64,000 bases of DNA from WHSW01 sp963767475 (lineage in GTDB: Bacteria; Actinomycetota; Thermoleophilia; Solirubrobacterales; 70-9): assembly GCA_963767475.1 (NCBI GenBank), contig CAVYEI010000002.1, positions 496,001 through 560,000 of the forward strand. The letters are read 5' to 3'. A program made the position numbers and the translations under genes. The notes under the pieces are model-generated. The model made no database searches, was not told where the DNA came from, and saw only the letters and a list, made by a program, of their open reading frames with translations. Below are positions 25,134 through 34,145 of this stretch, one piece after another (positions within the stretch are counted from its first letter, which is position 1; every line of letters starts with the position of its first letter).

Positions 25134-25851
25134 CTAGCCCGGATCGTTCTCTTCGCCGCCTTCGGTGGCTTTAGCCTCGCGCTCTGCCTCTTGTGCACGG
25201 TGCTCCTCATGCCGTTCCAACGCTTCGGCGTTGCGCTTCTCAACGTCCGCAGTTGTCACGGCCACGAGTCCACGGCCCAGGGTGGGCCGCCATCTCCCTA
25301 TCTCTTTCGCGATGGTCTCTAGCTGCTTGTAGAGGTCGTGAACGTCGCGGCGGCTTACGGTGAGGCGATCCCAGTAGAGACCGAAGTCAAGGTCGACCTT
25401 CTCCTCGTAGTTGCGCTTGCCGCTCTGGTCGGTGTAAGTAACGGTGACCTCGTAGGTGTCGGGAAGCGCGGACTCGTGGCGGTCAGGCCCCTTCTCAAAC
25501 AGGGTCCGGATCTCCTTGCCGGGCGCGAGCGTCGAGATCCCCTCCCGGAACATCTTGATCTTGTTCGGGTCGAGGTCGTCGTCCGAGCTCTTGATGGGCG
25601 GATCGAACGCGAAATGCACCTCCCGAGCAAGAGTCGGACCGATGTTCTTGACGACGAGGTCGAAGAGGCTGGGGGCCGAGCTGCCGAGATCGATGACAAC
25701 ACCAGGGGCGCGTCTGCGCCTCGCGGAGCTCCTTCGCCTCGTTGAGCTGGCGCCGGCCAAAGAACGCGGCGGCGATGAGAACAAGAAGCTGGAGGCCGAT
25801 GAACACGGTCTGGAGGATCTCGGTTGCGATGGTCGGGTCCGCCCTTGGCAC
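25134..25851 (-). pseudogene. membrane-anchored hypothetical protein, split by a +1 frameshift
   Basis: Frame 1 starts at 25851 with an N-terminal TM helix (VFIGLQLLVLIAAAFF) and RRQLNEAKELREAQTRPW. The expected continuation, VVIDLGSSAP followed by FDLVVKNIGPTLAREVHF, is in another frame that runs to 25134. One extra T around 25700 explains the break. The downstream part has an Ig-like 'VVKNIG' domain and an acidic helical tail. Joined, it would be about 238 residues. A sequencing error or a recent mutation cannot be told apart here. Confidence 0.6.
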
Positions 25852-25999
25852 AGCGCGATGGTCTCACCGGCTCCGGTCGTTGAGGCGTGACAGCCTGAAA
25901 AGCGCTCGCCCCTCGCTCCTGGTTCGCGCCAGTCGAGCAGACCCCGGGGCCCGACTGGCCCCTCCTTGGCCTCACGGCAGGGCCTTATCGTGCCATGTG
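25852..25999. promoter_or_regulatory. divergent intergenic region
   Basis: Separates the minus-strand frameshifted gene and the plus-strand nuclease-like gene, so it should carry both promoters. No clear boxes seen. Confidence 0.3.
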
Positions 26000-27247
26000 A
26001 TGTCAGCGCCGTACCTCTTTGGATCTGGATCGCCGGTGCCCGAACGCTTCTCTGAAATCCGGGCCCAGATCGAGCGAGAGGTGGCCGCTGCCTCCGACGA
26101 TCAGATCCTCGAAGCCGATCCCGAGAGTTGGGCCAACGGAATTGGCGCGACCCATCAGGTCGTTGAGCCTCAAATCCTGCTCGACGAGGCGACCACCGAA
26201 GACCTCGGCCAGGTCAGAGTCGACTGCACCAACATGGGCGGGATCTCCTACACCAGCAACGAAATGGGTGGACCAATCATCCGTGATGGTCGGCGCCTGC
26301 AGCTCTCGATCCCGGCGGAGGGCGATCTCGACCTCTTCAAAGCCCAGGTCCCCGGTGGCCAGCTGCCAGGGACCGTCCTCGACGGTCACGTCGTTCGGAC
26401 CTGGGAATGGCCGTTGGTCAAGGGAACGGAAGCCTTTGCCGGAGCCGTCGCGGACTACAAGAACCAGCTCCGAGCCCGAACCGAGGCGCTGGTCGAGAAG
26501 GTCCGGAGCTTCAATCCGGAGATCGCCGAAATCGCCCTCAACGAGATCACCGACCGCCGAGCGAACATCCTCAAACACCGCGACTTTCTCGGTGAGCTCA
26601 AGGTTCCGGTCAAGAAGCGCAGCGACGCTCACGGTCCGATTAAGGCTCCGGTCCGACGTCGAGTAACACTGGCGCGGGCAACGGCGAGGGCGGTGGCCAG
26701 TCCCGAGCCCGAGCCCCTGAGCGGCTCCGAGCTCGATGCGCTCTACGAGCAAATCCTGACAGCGATCCGGGCGATGGGCCTCGGGCTAGAACGCTCCTAT
26801 AAGAGCTTCACCGACCATGGCGAAGAGACCCTGCGCGATCACCTCCTGCTGATCCTCAACAGCCAGTTTGAGGGGCAGGCCTACGCCGAGGCTTTCAACG
26901 CTGGCGGGAAGACCGACGTCCTGATCCGGATCGCCGACAAGAATGTCTTCATAGCCGAATGCAAGTGGTGGGACGGCGAGAGGACGATGGCTGATGCCCT
27001 CGACCAGCTCTACAGCTACACGACCTGGCGCGATTCCCGCCTAGCATTGATCTTCTTCATCCGGGCAAAGAACGCGAAGGCGATCGTCACAAAGGCTGGC
27101 GGCTTGATTGCCCGTCGCGACGAGTACCTCGGGGATCTCCCAAGTGGGGTTGAGGACGAGATCCGTTGCAGAGTTCATTGGCCGGGGGATAGCGGCCGGC
27201 AGGCAACCGTGACCATCCAGTTCTTCCATCTGCCAGGCGCCGACTGA
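26000..27247 (+). CDS. PD-(D/E)XK nuclease-like protein
   Basis: 415 residues from the ATG at 26000; the frame to 25742 is an extension without support, and the ribosome site is weak. The C-terminal third has a PD-(D/E)XK-like core: D306 in GGKTDVLIRI, then E320-C-K322 in FIAECKWWDGE, followed by a helix (ADALDQLYSYTTWRD) and strand (LALIFFI). The N-terminal 200 residues are unrecognised and may bind DNA or a partner. It could be a restriction-type or repair nuclease and lies next to a conjugative operon, on the opposite strand. Confidence 0.7.
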   Translation: MSAPYLFGSGSPVPERFSEIRAQIEREVAAASDDQILEADPESWANGIGATHQVVEPQILLDEATTEDLGQVRVDCTNMGGISYTSNEMGGPIIRDGRRLQLSIPAEGDLDLFKAQVPGGQLPGTVLDGHVVRTWEWPLVKGTEAFAGAVADYKNQLRARTEALVEKVRSFNPEIAEIALNEITDRRANILKHRDFLGELKVPVKKRSDAHGPIKAPVRRRVTLARATARAVASPEPEPLSGSELDALYEQILTAIRAMGLGLERSYKSFTDHGEETLRDHLLLILNSQFEGQAYAEAFNAGGKTDVLIRIADKNVFIAECKWWDGERTMADALDQLYSYTTWRDSRLALIFFIRAKNAKAIVTKAGGLIARRDEYLGDLPSGVEDEIRCRVHWPGDSGRQATVTIQFFHLPGAD

Positions 27248-27327
27248 CGTAACTCGACGGGCGACGTCACCTGCTGGCTCCTGCTCTGCGCGAGAAGCGG
27301 AAGCCCCTCCTCCCCGGGGTGGTCCTG

Positions 27328-30300
27328 TCAGTGCAGGTCGATGAGCTTGGGCTCGATGAAGTTCACGTGCCGCGGGTCGCAGCGGCGCGCCCTGCGGCCG
27401 TTGCGGCGCTCGCGGATGTCCGGTGGCAGGTCCGGGAGCGCCAGCGCGCGGAGCGACTCAAGGTGGATGTCACGCTCGAGGGCGAAGAAGAGAGCCCTCC
27501 GGGCCGGGTGCGGCCACTCGGTCTCGAGGGTCCCCGGCTTGGCCAGACGAGCCGTCACGACCTCGTCGGCGATCCGCACCAGTTTCTTCAGGCGGGGCTC
27601 GTCCTCGCAAACGAAGAGGACCATCGGCGGCGTGCCCAGGTGCTTGTAGCGGTCGAGCATGGCGGCCCAGCCGGAGATCAAGCCGTCGTAGCGCTGCAGC
27701 CGCTCCTGGCTGGCGATCTTCGATCGCGCCATGTCGATCTCGACGAGGAGGTCGAAGCGCATCTGGCTATCGCCGATCGGGACCCGAAGCTCGACGGTCG
27801 CGTCCGGGCTGACCGGACCGAAGCTGTCCGGCGCATAATCGTGGAGGCTGTGGTTGGCACCGACGACGATGTCGCGCGGACCGACGTCGACCCATCCCTC
27901 CCGTGTTCGACGACGCGGCGGCTCGAGGCGCCCCTCCCGGGGCCCGCGCCAACGGGTCATCATCTTGCCTGCCCGATCCTCGAAGGCGAGCACCCAGCCG
28001 TTGATGCGGAGGTCGCGCAGGATCCTCGTTGCTTCCGTGATCACGGGCTCCCGCCAGGTCGCCTCAGGATCGATGTATGAGCCGCGCCGTCCGGCGTGCT
28101 CCTGGCCGAGCTCGAATCCCTGACGGGTGAGGCAGTAGACGCGCTGCTGGGCACCGCGCGCGCCGAGCTGGAACTTGAAGCGGCGCACGTAGCCGGCCTT
28201 CGCCAGCCGGTTGAGCCCCTGCTGGGCTGCCCGCAGGGAGCTCCCCGGCCACCACTTCCGCCAGATCTGGGTGGCGAACAGAAAGCGGTATGTCCACAGC
28301 GCAGCGATGATCTCCAGGTCGCGCCGATTCGGCTCGCCTCGACGGTCGGCCGGCACCGGGGTGACCTTGTCCCAGACGATCCCGCGGAGGTCGTCGAGGT
28401 CGAGCTCTGTGTAGGTGTCCGGAAGGCCGTGAAGGAGTTGATCCTCGCCCGGCCTCTCGCCGCCGTCGTCGATCGAGGTCGCCGCTGGATCGAAGCCGAG
28501 CGCGATGTCGTCGGCGTGCGCTGGGTCAGCGGGCCCACCCTCACGCGCAGGTGGGGGACCATATGCTGCAGCACCGGTGCCCTCGGGGGTCTGCGTCTTC
28601 GGAGGCGCTCCGGCTCCTCGGCCGTTCTTGCCGCGCTCCGGGCGCGTGAATGGCACGACGACGCCATGCCCGTTGTCGTGGGTCGGAGGCGCCCCTCCGC
28701 CGTTTTCCGGGGCCAGTATCGTCGCTCCGGCTCCGTTGCCGATCGGCTGTCCTTCGGGCCCGACGACGTCGCGCGACGGGAGGTCGGGGAGACCCTTCCA
28801 GTCGAGGTCGGGAAGCGGGTCTGGCAGTCGGTCGGGAACGGCGCAGCCGCGCGCCTCCTGAGTGACGAGGTGATGGGCGATCACCTCCTCGTTGGTCTCC
28901 AGAGGAATCGTCTGACCCACGAAGGCGGGCACGCGGGCGCCGTTGACGATCCAGGAGCAGATCGCGTGATGGTTCGGCATGTTGAAGATCATGTCCGGGG
29001 TGACCCGAAGCACCGAGCGAGACTCGGCGTCGGGCCGGATCATGTCGACGTAGACCGCCATCGCCAGGCTGGACATCTCCCGCGCGTCGGCCTCCTCGCC
29101 CATCGAGAACATGCACCGCTGGCGCAGCAGGCTCATCATCCCCGAGCGGATCTTCGGGTCCTGGATCTGGGCCCCGTACTGCCACGCGGCAACGACCTCG
29201 AGCCCGCCCGAGCGCAGTGTCGCCAAGGCGTCGGCGAAGCTGTCGTTGATGATCAGGTGCGCCTCGTCCACCTTGAGGGCCACGCGCACGCGCTCGGACT
29301 CAGGCAGCTGCTGCTGGCGCTGGAGCGCGCCGTAGAGCGAGCTGAGGACGAACTGCATCATCACCCGGCAGTTGTCGGACCCGAAGGTCCCCATCTTCCC
29401 GTCGACGATCAGGACCTCGCGCTTGCGCACGATCTCGTCGATCGAGACCAGAGTCGGGTGACGCAGCACCTTGTCGAGGGACTCCACCATCAGCCGCAGG
29501 AGCTTGTTGCGGGGCGCGTCGAGCTTGGCGGTCGTTTGCGAGGGCGACTGGTCCAGGTCCCCTGGGAGCTCGCGGCCGAAGAAGGTGGCGGTATCGACGA
29601 AGCGAGGATCGAGGTAGAGGGCCTCGACGACCCGCTCTCGGAAGGCGCGCTCGACAGGGATCAGCATCCGGTACATGTGCCAGAGCGTGGGCGGGCCGTC
29701 GACTACTCCAGCCCGGCTGGCCCCGATCGCGGCCTGCGCCGCCTGACGCAGGTAGCGGTCCGAGGAGCCGCGGATGTCGCCCTCGGCATGGACGTCGCGA
29801 AACGCGTCGACGATCCGGTCTGCGACCGATCCAGGGTCGCCGTCGCCGACCAGCGGGTTGATCCCGAACTGGGGATGCTCCAGGTCGAGGTAGTGGACGG
29901 TGCGATTCGGGGGCACCATCGAGAGCGCTTTGCGGGCGTCGCCCGGCTTCGGCATCAGCACGATCACGGCGCAATCGGGGTCGTGAGCGTCGACCTCGAC
30001 GGTCCGGCACAGCACGGAGGTCTTGCCGGTCTTCTGTCCCCCGATCAGGCCGAGCCCGTCGGTCTTGTCCTGGGGCAGGATCCCGACCGGGCCGTACTCG
30101 TCGCGAACGAGCATGCGCTCGCGGTCGCGTTCGACCTCGGGCGTCGCCGGCATGCGCGGCACCGGTGAGCGAGCGAGGCGCGCGAACTTGAGCGCCGGCC
30201 CGGGTGCCTGCCAGAGGCCCACCACCTCGGCCGAGGAGAAGACCGACTTGCGCCAGCTCGGAATCGGGTTGCCGGTCCCGGCCAGAAGCCGGCGCAGGTA

Positions 30301-31404
30301 GGCCGGCCCTCTGGCCCAAGGCCGCATGTAGCGCTCGACCAGACGGTTCTCGGCCCCGGACTCGCCGCGCATGGTGCCGGCGATCGAAGCGCAGTCGCGA
30401 TAGCTGGCCGCGGCGACGCGCAGGTCGGCGAAGAACAGCGGTCGGTGCTGGATGCGCAAGCCGCCCCGCAGTTCCTCGCGCAGGACCTCGGAGCGCAGGC
30501 CGGGGTCGGAAGGATCGAGCACGCGAGCGCTCGAGTGCGAGCGCTCGAGGGACCCGTAGCGCCAGCGCGAGTAGCGATCGAAGAAAGCCGGGGTGGGGGT
30601 CAGCGTCACCTGGAAGACCGAGGGCTGCCCAAGGGCCGCCATCTGGTTAAGCAGCGGGTCGACCGGGTTGCGCTCCGCCTCCTCCTGCTCGGGGCTGCGC
30701 AACGCCCGGATGAAGTGGTGACGCTTCTTCAGGCGGACGATGTGCGAGCACTCGGGCGGCGGGGCCGGTGCTCGCGTGACCGTGCAGTCCTCATAGCAGC
30801 CGAGCAGGGTGCCCTCGACCGCCTCGGCGAGACGCTCCGGACAGACGACGGAGAGGCGTCCCTCGAGTTCCTCGTTGTGGTCGGGCGCGGAGACGACCTC
30901 GAGGGCGATGCTCTGCTGTCCATACGGGAGGCGGTGCCACCAGCGGCGCAAGAGCTGCTGGTGCCAGACCTCGATCATGCGCCGGACCTCCTCGGGCTCG
31001 ACGAGCTCCGAGCGATACGGGAGGAATCCCAAACGTACGTACTGCCGCTTGCGGCGGGCAAGCCAGCGCATCAGCAGCAAGATGAGCGCGACCACCGCAA
31101 GCACCGCCAGCGGGATCCGAATCGCTCGCCAGATCACGCCGGGGGCGTCCTCGAGCACCTTCAGGATCTGCTCGCCGAGGCCTTCGTCCTGATCCGCGCT
31201 GTTGCCGCGCGGCCGACCGTTGCCGGATGGCGCCTGCGCGCCGGAGTCGTTTGCGCGTCCCTTGCCTCCCGCCGGGTCCGGCTCGCCGAGCAGCGGAGCG
31301 TCGCCGGAAAGGAACTCCGGGATCGGGCTCGAGCCAATCAGCCAGACGGCAGACGCGATGCCGGCGACCATCAAGAGGACCACCGGAAAGCAGCCAAGCC
31401 TCAT
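27328..31404 (-). CDS. type IV coupling ATPase fused to a Replic_Relax domain
   Basis: 1358 residues from the ATG at 31404, overlapping the upstream TGA (ATGA). Two N-terminal TM helices (about 7-25 and 95-115). A large VirD4/TraD-like ATPase follows, with Walker A GLIGGQKTGKT (about 453-463) and Walker B VALKVDEAH (about 708-716). A low-complexity linker (about 850-1010) leads to a C-terminal domain (about 1027-1358). That domain has a winged helix (RRDLEIIAALWTYRFLF, LNRLAKAGYVRRF, VYCLTRQG) and a PD-(D/E)XK-like core (FDLLVEIDMARS), typical of 'replication-relaxation' proteins. The ATPase should feed DNA to the T4SS. The fused domain may act in relaxosome assembly or DNA processing (inference). 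Last gene of the operon. Confidence 0.85.
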   Translation of the reverse strand: MRLGCFPVVLLMVAGIASAVWLIGSSPIPEFLSGDAPLLGEPDPAGGKGRANDSGAQAPSGNGRPRGNSADQDEGLGEQILKVLEDAPGVIWRAIRIPLAVLAVVALILLLMRWLARRKRQYVRLGFLPYRSELVEPEEVRRMIEVWHQQLLRRWWHRLPYGQQSIALEVVSAPDHNEELEGRLSVVCPERLAEAVEGTLLGCYEDCTVTRAPAPPPECSHIVRLKKRHHFIRALRSPEQEEAERNPVDPLLNQMAALGQPSVFQVTLTPTPAFFDRYSRWRYGSLERSHSSARVLDPSDPGLRSEVLREELRGGLRIQHRPLFFADLRVAAASYRDCASIAGTMRGESGAENRLVERYMRPWARGPAYLRRLLAGTGNPIPSWRKSVFSSAEVVGLWQAPGPALKFARLARSPVPRMPATPEVERDRERMLVRDEYGPVGILPQDKTDGLGLIGGQKTGKTSVLCRTVEVDAHDPDCAVIVLMPKPGDARKALSMVPPNRTVHYLDLEHPQFGINPLVGDGDPGSVADRIVDAFRDVHAEGDIRGSSDRYLRQAAQAAIGASRAGVVDGPPTLWHMYRMLIPVERAFRERVVEALYLDPRFVDTATFFGRELPGDLDQSPSQTTAKLDAPRNKLLRLMVESLDKVLRHPTLVSIDEIVRKREVLIVDGKMGTFGSDNCRVMMQFVLSSLYGALQRQQQLPESERVRVALKVDEAHLIINDSFADALATLRSGGLEVVAAWQYGAQIQDPKIRSGMMSLLRQRCMFSMGEEADAREMSSLAMAVYVDMIRPDAESRSVLRVTPDMIFNMPNHHAICSWIVNGARVPAFVGQTIPLETNEEVIAHHLVTQEARGCAVPDRLPDPLPDLDWKGLPDLPSRDVVGPEGQPIGNGAGATILAPENGGGAPPTHDNGHGVVVPFTRPERGKNGRGAGAPPKTQTPEGTGAAAYGPPPAREGGPADPAHADDIALGFDPAATSIDDGGERPGEDQLLHGLPDTYTELDLDDLRGIVWDKVTPVPADRRGEPNRRDLEIIAALWTYRFLFATQIWRKWWPGSSLRAAQQGLNRLAKAGYVRRFKFQLGARGAQQRVYCLTRQGFELGQEHAGRRGSYIDPEATWREPVITEATRILRDLRINGWVLAFEDRAGKMMTRWRGPREGRLEPPRRRTREGWVDVGPRDIVVGANHSLHDYAPDSFGPVSPDATVELRVPIGDSQMRFDLLVEIDMARSKIASQERLQRYDGLISGWAAMLDRYKHLGTPPMVLFVCEDEPRLKKLVRIADEVVTARLAKPGTLETEWPHPARRALFFALERDIHLESLRALALPDLPPDIRERRNGRRARRCDPRHVNFIEPKLIDLH

Positions 31405-31979
31405 AGCGCGGCGTAGACCTCGAGTGGGGCTGCGATCGCCAGCAGAGCCGCGCTCACGGCGGCCACACCGATCCACTCGTCCCGGCTCACCGGGCGGCTT
31501 CTCGCAGACATATATAGGGCGAGCGCCAGGGCGAGCGCCATGAGCTCGAAGGGCCCATGCGGCAGCAGTTTTGAGACGAACGTCGCGCCGTAGGCCCCGG
31601 AGCCGAGGCCGATGATCAACGCGTGGCCCACAGCCGACCCCGCGACCGCCAAGTCACACAGCGAAACCATCAGCCTGGGCGCCCAGCCCGACGCCTGCTC
31701 GTCGTCCGTATCGCTCCCGGCCCAGACCTGGACCGTGAAGCACGCAGCAAGCACCGCGCCGAGGATCATCAGGTTGTTGGCGAGGATCGACATGAACTCG
31801 CCAACCTCCCGCGGAAGCGTCGTGAACGAGAACCCGAGCCACTCCCGGCCGGTCGCCGGCCCTACGAGCGCGACCGCGCCGGCGGCGACGCCCGAAACGA
31901 CGAGCAGGCCGCCGGCGATGAGCGCGCCTGTCGCCGGCATGCCGACACCGCGGGAAGGCACCAAGAAGGCGACGCTCAT
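31401..31979 (-). CDS. SpoIIM/DUF95-like membrane protein
   Basis: 192 residues with about five hydrophobic segments. The PHGPFELMALALALAL stretch matches the conserved 'PHGxFE' helix of SpoIIM-like stage II sporulation proteins. Family knowledge: SpoIIM acts with peptidoglycan hydrolases in membrane remodelling. Here it is two genes downstream of a wall hydrolase and overlaps both neighbours by 4 bp, so it probably helps build the conjugation channel through the envelope (inference). Confidence 0.65.
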   Translation of the reverse strand: MSVAFLVPSRGVGMPATGALIAGGLLVVSGVAAGAVALVGPATGREWLGFSFTTLPREVGEFMSILANNLMILGAVLAACFTVQVWAGSDTDDEQASGWAPRLMVSLCDLAVAGSAVGHALIIGLGSGAYGATFVSKLLPHGPFELMALALALALYMSARSRPVSRDEWIGVAAVSAALLAIAAPLEVYAAL

Positions 31980-32788
31980 CGGACGACCAGGGACCCGATC
32001 GCGTCGAGGGCGACGCTTGCTTCCTCGAGCGCGCGTTCGTCATCGTCCTCGCCGAGGGCGGGGACTCGGGGAAAGAGGACCAGCGTCGCGCCGCGCTCGC
32101 CGGCGAGCTCCGCAAGATCCGAGGTCGACGCTCGCCGGCCGTCCGGATCCGCACGCGCCACGATCAACTCCGGCCGCGAGGAGTCGTACGGAACAACCCG
32201 GAACATTGCTCGGGCACGGCGCATGCCGCGCGCCGTGGCCGGCATCACCCAGGCGAGGTGCGTGGCCGCCCTGAGCGCGACCCGCTCGGTGGCGCGAGCG
32301 AGGGTGCCGCAGTCGACCACCGTGATCTGGTGCTGTTCGCGCGCGTCGCCCAGCAGGCGTTCCAGCGCGCGCTCGTCCGCCTCCGGGCGAAGCTCGGGGC
32401 GCCGCGCAATCAACCGTATGCCGTCTGCGGCGACGGCGAAGAGCCCATCGCTCAGCTCCTCACCGGCGGCGATCACGTCGGAGGCTGCGCTCAAGCTCCG
32501 CGGCGACTCGATGCGGGCATATGCCGCCAGGCCAGCGGTCGGCCCGCCCGTGTCGCAAACCAGCACCGGGTCGTCGGCGGCGCGAGCGATCGAGCGCGCC
32601 GTCAGGTATGCGAGCGTGCTTGCACCTGCACCGCCGGCAGTGGCACAAACAGCCAGGAGGGGTCCGGCCAGGCGGCCATCTGGGAGGTGAGAATCGCCAA
32701 CGGCATCTTGGTTGCTGGTCAGATCCGCCGCTCTCATAGGCGTCGGCATTTGGGCGTCCTCGGCATCGAGGAGGTCGCGGACATTCAC
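31976..32788 (-). CDS. CpaE/TadZ-like MinD-superfamily protein
   Basis: 270 residues from a GTG at 32788 (GGAGG close upstream, GTGA overlap with the previous gene); the frame to 33052 is spurious. The P-loop reads AGGAGAST (about 51-58): the usual lysine before Ser/Thr is Ala, as in many CpaE/TadZ-type proteins. ITVVDCG is the second motif. It probably positions the secretion apparatus or acts as a non-hydrolysing scaffold. Unusual in a T4SS operon. Confidence 0.7.
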   Translation of the reverse strand: MNVRDLLDAEDAQMPTPMRAADLTSNQDAVGDSHLPDGRLAGPLLAVCATAGGAGASTLAYLTARSIARAADDPVLVCDTGGPTAGLAAYARIESPRSLSAASDVIAAGEELSDGLFAVAADGIRLIARRPELRPEADERALERLLGDAREQHQITVVDCGTLARATERVALRAATHLAWVMPATARGMRRARAMFRVVPYDSSRPELIVARADPDGRRASTSDLAELAGERGATLVLFPRVPALGEDDDERALEEASVALDAIGSLVVR

Positions 32789-34137
32789 TGCAGTCCTCCG
32801 GAGATCGGGAACGCGAGGACCCACTCGGGCGTGGTCAGGTATGGGGTGCCATGCGTCTCGGACGCCCAGGAGATGTGTATGTGCATAGGGCAGCCCCCGC
32901 CGCAGCTTGCGGGCGAGCCATGGTTCTGGTAACCGTCGTACCCGACCCACTCGACTGCTGGAACCAGAGTGCAGGCGGGTCTCGAGCCCGACGACCCGCA
33001 CGCTCGGGTCCATCCGAGATCCGCCGCCATGCGGCCGATCGTCCGGTCCCATACACCCTGGGATCCCAGGTTTCCCGAAGCCGGAATCAGGTCGACGGCA
33101 GTGCCGTCGCCGTGCGAGAGATGCCCTGTTTCCTTACCTGCGGTCACGGCCGCGTCGTACGTTTCCAAGAGATACCGCAGGCTCGGCCACAAGCGCGCGT
33201 CGATCAGCCCAGAGCCGTGTCCCGCCGCCATGTACTTCGCTGGAATCCTGAAGTCCTGCGCAGGCTCGGTCAGGCGGACAGACACGCTGAGAATCGCCGA
33301 GCCAGCGCTTGCGACAAGGGCCATCTGCTCCCACTCGATCGCGCGAGGCAAGACCTGGCAGTACTGGTTCGGCGAACCCGCGACGCATTGGTCGACCTCC
33401 GAGCAGTCGCCGATGTAGGCACAGACGGCATCGTGGGTCCCAGCGGAGGTGAGGCTCTTGTCGGCGCCGTCGGCCTTGAGCTTGTGCGCGGCGGCGGCGA
33501 TCGCGTCGAAGTCGTCGTAGACGCAGCCCTCGTTGTCTGCAACGCCGCGACAGCTGCGGTAGGCCTCGCAGGCCCCGCTCGCGGGACCGGTTGCCGGCCG
33601 ATAGGCCGCCGTCGGGCTTCGCTTCAGGTTTACATTCCTGGAGTCGCCGCCACCGCCGCCGCCCGCCCCGCAGGCGCCTGCGTTGAACCGGTTCTGCGGG
33701 TAGGTGGCGGGGCGGGCATCCTCGATCTCGCGAAACGCGAGCTTGTGGCCGTTCCACGTACCGGACTTAAGGTTGAACTGCATCGGGCCCGCGCAGCACC
33801 CGTAGCTGTTGACGCCGGAGGCGACGCCGGTCGCCGGGTCGGGCGGATTGGATTCCGTTCCGGAGAAATGACTCTCCTGTTTGTGGATCGAGGCCACCAA
33901 GTACGTGTTCACCCCGTAATGGTCTGCGGCGGCCTGGTACATGGGCCAGTAGACCTTCGGGACTCCTGAGCCTTGCGGGTAGCCGGCCTCGCCGCCGCCG
34001 CCGAAACCGCCGATAAGCGACACCATGAGCGTGAGCCCGGCCAGGCCAGCTCCGGCCACGAGCCAGGACTTCCCAGCAATGCCGAATGCGAGCCCCGGCG
34101 TGCCGGACACAGCTCCTGCGCCGGGCGGAGCCACCAT
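32785..34137 (-). CDS. bifunctional wall hydrolase: lytic transglycosylase plus M15-like peptidase
   Basis: 450 residues from the ATG at 34137. One TM segment (about 25-45), then a lysozyme-like domain with catalytic Glu in HKQESHF (E88) and GPMQFNLKSGTW. The C-terminal domain shows LSHGDGTAVDLIP (H342, D349) and MHIHISW (H419/H421), the zinc set of VanY-type M15 D-Ala-D-Ala peptidases. Both would open peptidoglycan for the T4SS channel. Cys-rich segments suggest extracytoplasmic folding with disulfides. It corresponds to VirB1 in position and role. Confidence 0.8.
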   Translation of the reverse strand: MVAPPGAGAVSGTPGLAFGIAGKSWLVAGAGLAGLTLMVSLIGGFGGGGEAGYPQGSGVPKVYWPMYQAAADHYGVNTYLVASIHKQESHFSGTESNPPDPATGVASGVNSYGCCAGPMQFNLKSGTWNGHKLAFREIEDARPATYPQNRFNAGACGAGGGGGGDSRNVNLKRSPTAAYRPATGPASGACEAYRSCRGVADNEGCVYDDFDAIAAAAHKLKADGADKSLTSAGTHDAVCAYIGDCSEVDQCVAGSPNQYCQVLPRAIEWEQMALVASAGSAILSVSVRLTEPAQDFRIPAKYMAAGHGSGLIDARLWPSLRYLLETYDAAVTAGKETGHLSHGDGTAVDLIPASGNLGSQGVWDRTIGRMAADLGWTRACGSSGSRPACTLVPAVEWVGYDGYQNHGSPASCGGGCPMHIHISWASETHGTPYLTTPEWVLAFPISGGLQ

Positions 34138-34145
34138 GCCACCGC

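Noticed and set aside
28096..30168. 690-codon plus-strand open frame
   Set aside because: Antisense to the coupling ATPase, which has Walker motifs; no domain in the plus translation.
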